This document shows positions 4,212 through 5,006 of a DNA stretch of 5,006 nt, in pieces. The stretch's first letter is position 1. Each line of letters opens with the position of its first letter. The notes beneath the pieces were generated by a model that was not told where the DNA came from, did not search any database, and saw only the letters and a list, made by a program, of their open reading frames with translations. Made by a program: the position numbers and the translations under genes. Source of the stretch: JAICTV01 sp035634055 (lineage in GTDB: Bacteria > Planctomycetota > Phycisphaerae > Tepidisphaerales > Tepidisphaeraceae); assembly GCA_035634055.1 (NCBI GenBank), contig DASQDR010000188.1, forward strand, positions 1 to 5,006. The letters are read 5' to 3'.

Positions 4212-5006
4212 ATGAACACGTCTCGTCGTCGCCCGTTGCTGCGCCGGCCGATCGCGCCCGCCCGCCGCGCATTCACGTTGGTCGAGCTGCTGGTCGTCAT
4301 CGGCATCATCGCCGTGCTGATCTCGGTCCTGCTGCCGGTCCTGGGCAGCGCGCGCAAGAGCGCGGACAAGACCAAGTGCCTGGCGGCGCTGAAGCAGCTC
4401 GGCGACGCCTACAAGATGTACCAGGGCGAGAACCGCGGCGCCTGGCCGGTCGCCGCCCACTACTACAACGAGAAGGGGACCGAGCGCGATAAGCGCTACC
4501 ACGACTTCATCGCCAAGTACATCATGGGCAACCAGACGGTGACCAAGCCGGGCGGGCAGAAGGTCACCAGCAACGAGATGAACACCAACGGCACGTGCAG
4601 CAACACCACGCTGAACACCGGCGGCAGCACCTACGCCACGCACGGCGAGTTCGGCACCGACACCGATCCGATCTGGATCGGCACCCTGCGCGACCGCAAC
4701 AGCATTTTGTGGGGCTGCCCGATGTGGAACCGCGTCGGCCACGCCGGCACGCAGTTCGATTACGCGTCGAACAACGGCTACACGATGAACATCTTCCCGG
4801 CCGCGCCCAACGACGTCGGGACCGGCGCCTCCGGCATCGATCCGACCAAGACCGCGCGCATCATCGGCCCCGGCAGCGCCGCCGGCAGCGAGTGGAAGGG
4901 CAACTACTTCAAGATGACCGCCTGGCGCGCGCCCGGGGAGCGCGCGCTGCTGTTCGACGGCGTCCACAACGGCGGGTACTTCTCGCGCAAGAGCTGGAAC
5001 GAGGGG
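4212..5006 (+). CDS. Pseudopilin-like protein, prepilin N-terminus (subtype B), 3' end cut off by window
   Basis: 265 codons are present with no stop, and the frame runs to the last base. The basic leader (SRRRPLLRRP) ends in A20, with predicted cleavage before F21. FTLVELLVVIGIIA, E25 (mature E5) and P42 (mature P22) follow. As in gene 1, the residue before the cut is Ala rather than Gly. K55-C56, LGDAYKMYQ, NRGAWP, RYHDFIAKYI, W167-G-C169-P, NNGYTM and GERALLFDG match the family, and most closely gene 2. Between the KY segment and WGCP lies an Asn/Thr/Gly-rich stretch (about residues 103-150, with C129), making that linker longer than in the other copies. By comparison with gene 2, about 60 residues are missing, including the expected RH and LFxDGH motifs. 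Codons at the conserved helix end mostly in C, unlike the G-ending choices in gene 2. A membrane-anchored pseudopilin is expected; the specific function is unknown. Confidence 0.92.
   Translation, partial: MNTSRRRPLLRRPIAPARRAFTLVELLVVIGIIAVLISVLLPVLGSARKSADKTKCLAALKQLGDAYKMYQGENRGAWPVAAHYYNEKGTERDKRYHDFIAKYIMGNQTVTKPGGQKVTSNEMNTNGTCSNTTLNTGGSTYATHGEFGTDTDPIWIGTLRDRNSILWGCPMWNRVGHAGTQFDYASNNGYTMNIFPAAPNDVGTGASGIDPTKTARIIGPGSAAGSEWKGNYFKMTAWRAPGERALLFDGVHNGGYFSRKSWNEG

Noticed and set aside
3840..4967. Long minus-strand open frame opposite gene 4
   Set aside because: Antisense shadow of the C-ending codons of gene 4. It also spans the intergenic terminator and promoter-like region and shows no motif.

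Overview
The window is GC-rich and carries a tandem array of four same-strand paralogous genes. Each encodes a pseudopilin-like protein with a type IV prepilin N-terminus (F-T/S-L-x-E followed by a hydrophobic helix). The three complete ones end in a variant of the 'H-x-DG' motif found in large pseudopilin-like families of Planctomycetes and related PVC bacteria. This points to a planctomycete-type genome, perhaps class Phycisphaerae. That placement is inference from family type and base composition; no rRNA or housekeeping gene is present to confirm it.

Layout. Positions 1-389 hold no convincing gene, only a G-rich tract, small hairpins and a promoter-like sequence. Gene 1 (390-1358) and gene 2 (1558-2454) are separated by 199 bp containing hairpins but no U-tract terminator. 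A textbook intrinsic terminator follows gene 2 (2494-2532), so genes 1 and 2 may be one transcription unit. A long non-coding stretch with several hairpins (2533-3041) leads into gene 3 (3042-3911), which is followed by a second terminator-like hairpin (3956-3997). About 200 bp with two -10-like sequences then precede gene 4 (4212 onward), which is still open at the window end. Each gene has a recognisable Shine-Dalgarno sequence at the chosen start.

How the genes relate. All four share a basic leader of 19-21 residues, the F1/E5/P22 pilin helix, a Lys-Cys just after the helix, a central WGCP motif and an aromatic-K-Y segment between them. Genes 1 and 3 form one subtype (IGILLP, YAxDNK, RHM, glycine-rich tail). 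Genes 2 and 4 form another (ISVLLPVL, LGDAYKMYQ, NRGxWP, ERALLF). The order is therefore A-B-A-B, which suggests duplication of an ancestral gene pair. The products probably pass through a prepilin peptidase and act as minor pseudopilins or surface-fibre components. No peptidase, ATPase, platform or secretin gene lies in the window, so the assembly machinery must be encoded elsewhere. The exact role of these proteins is not known to me.
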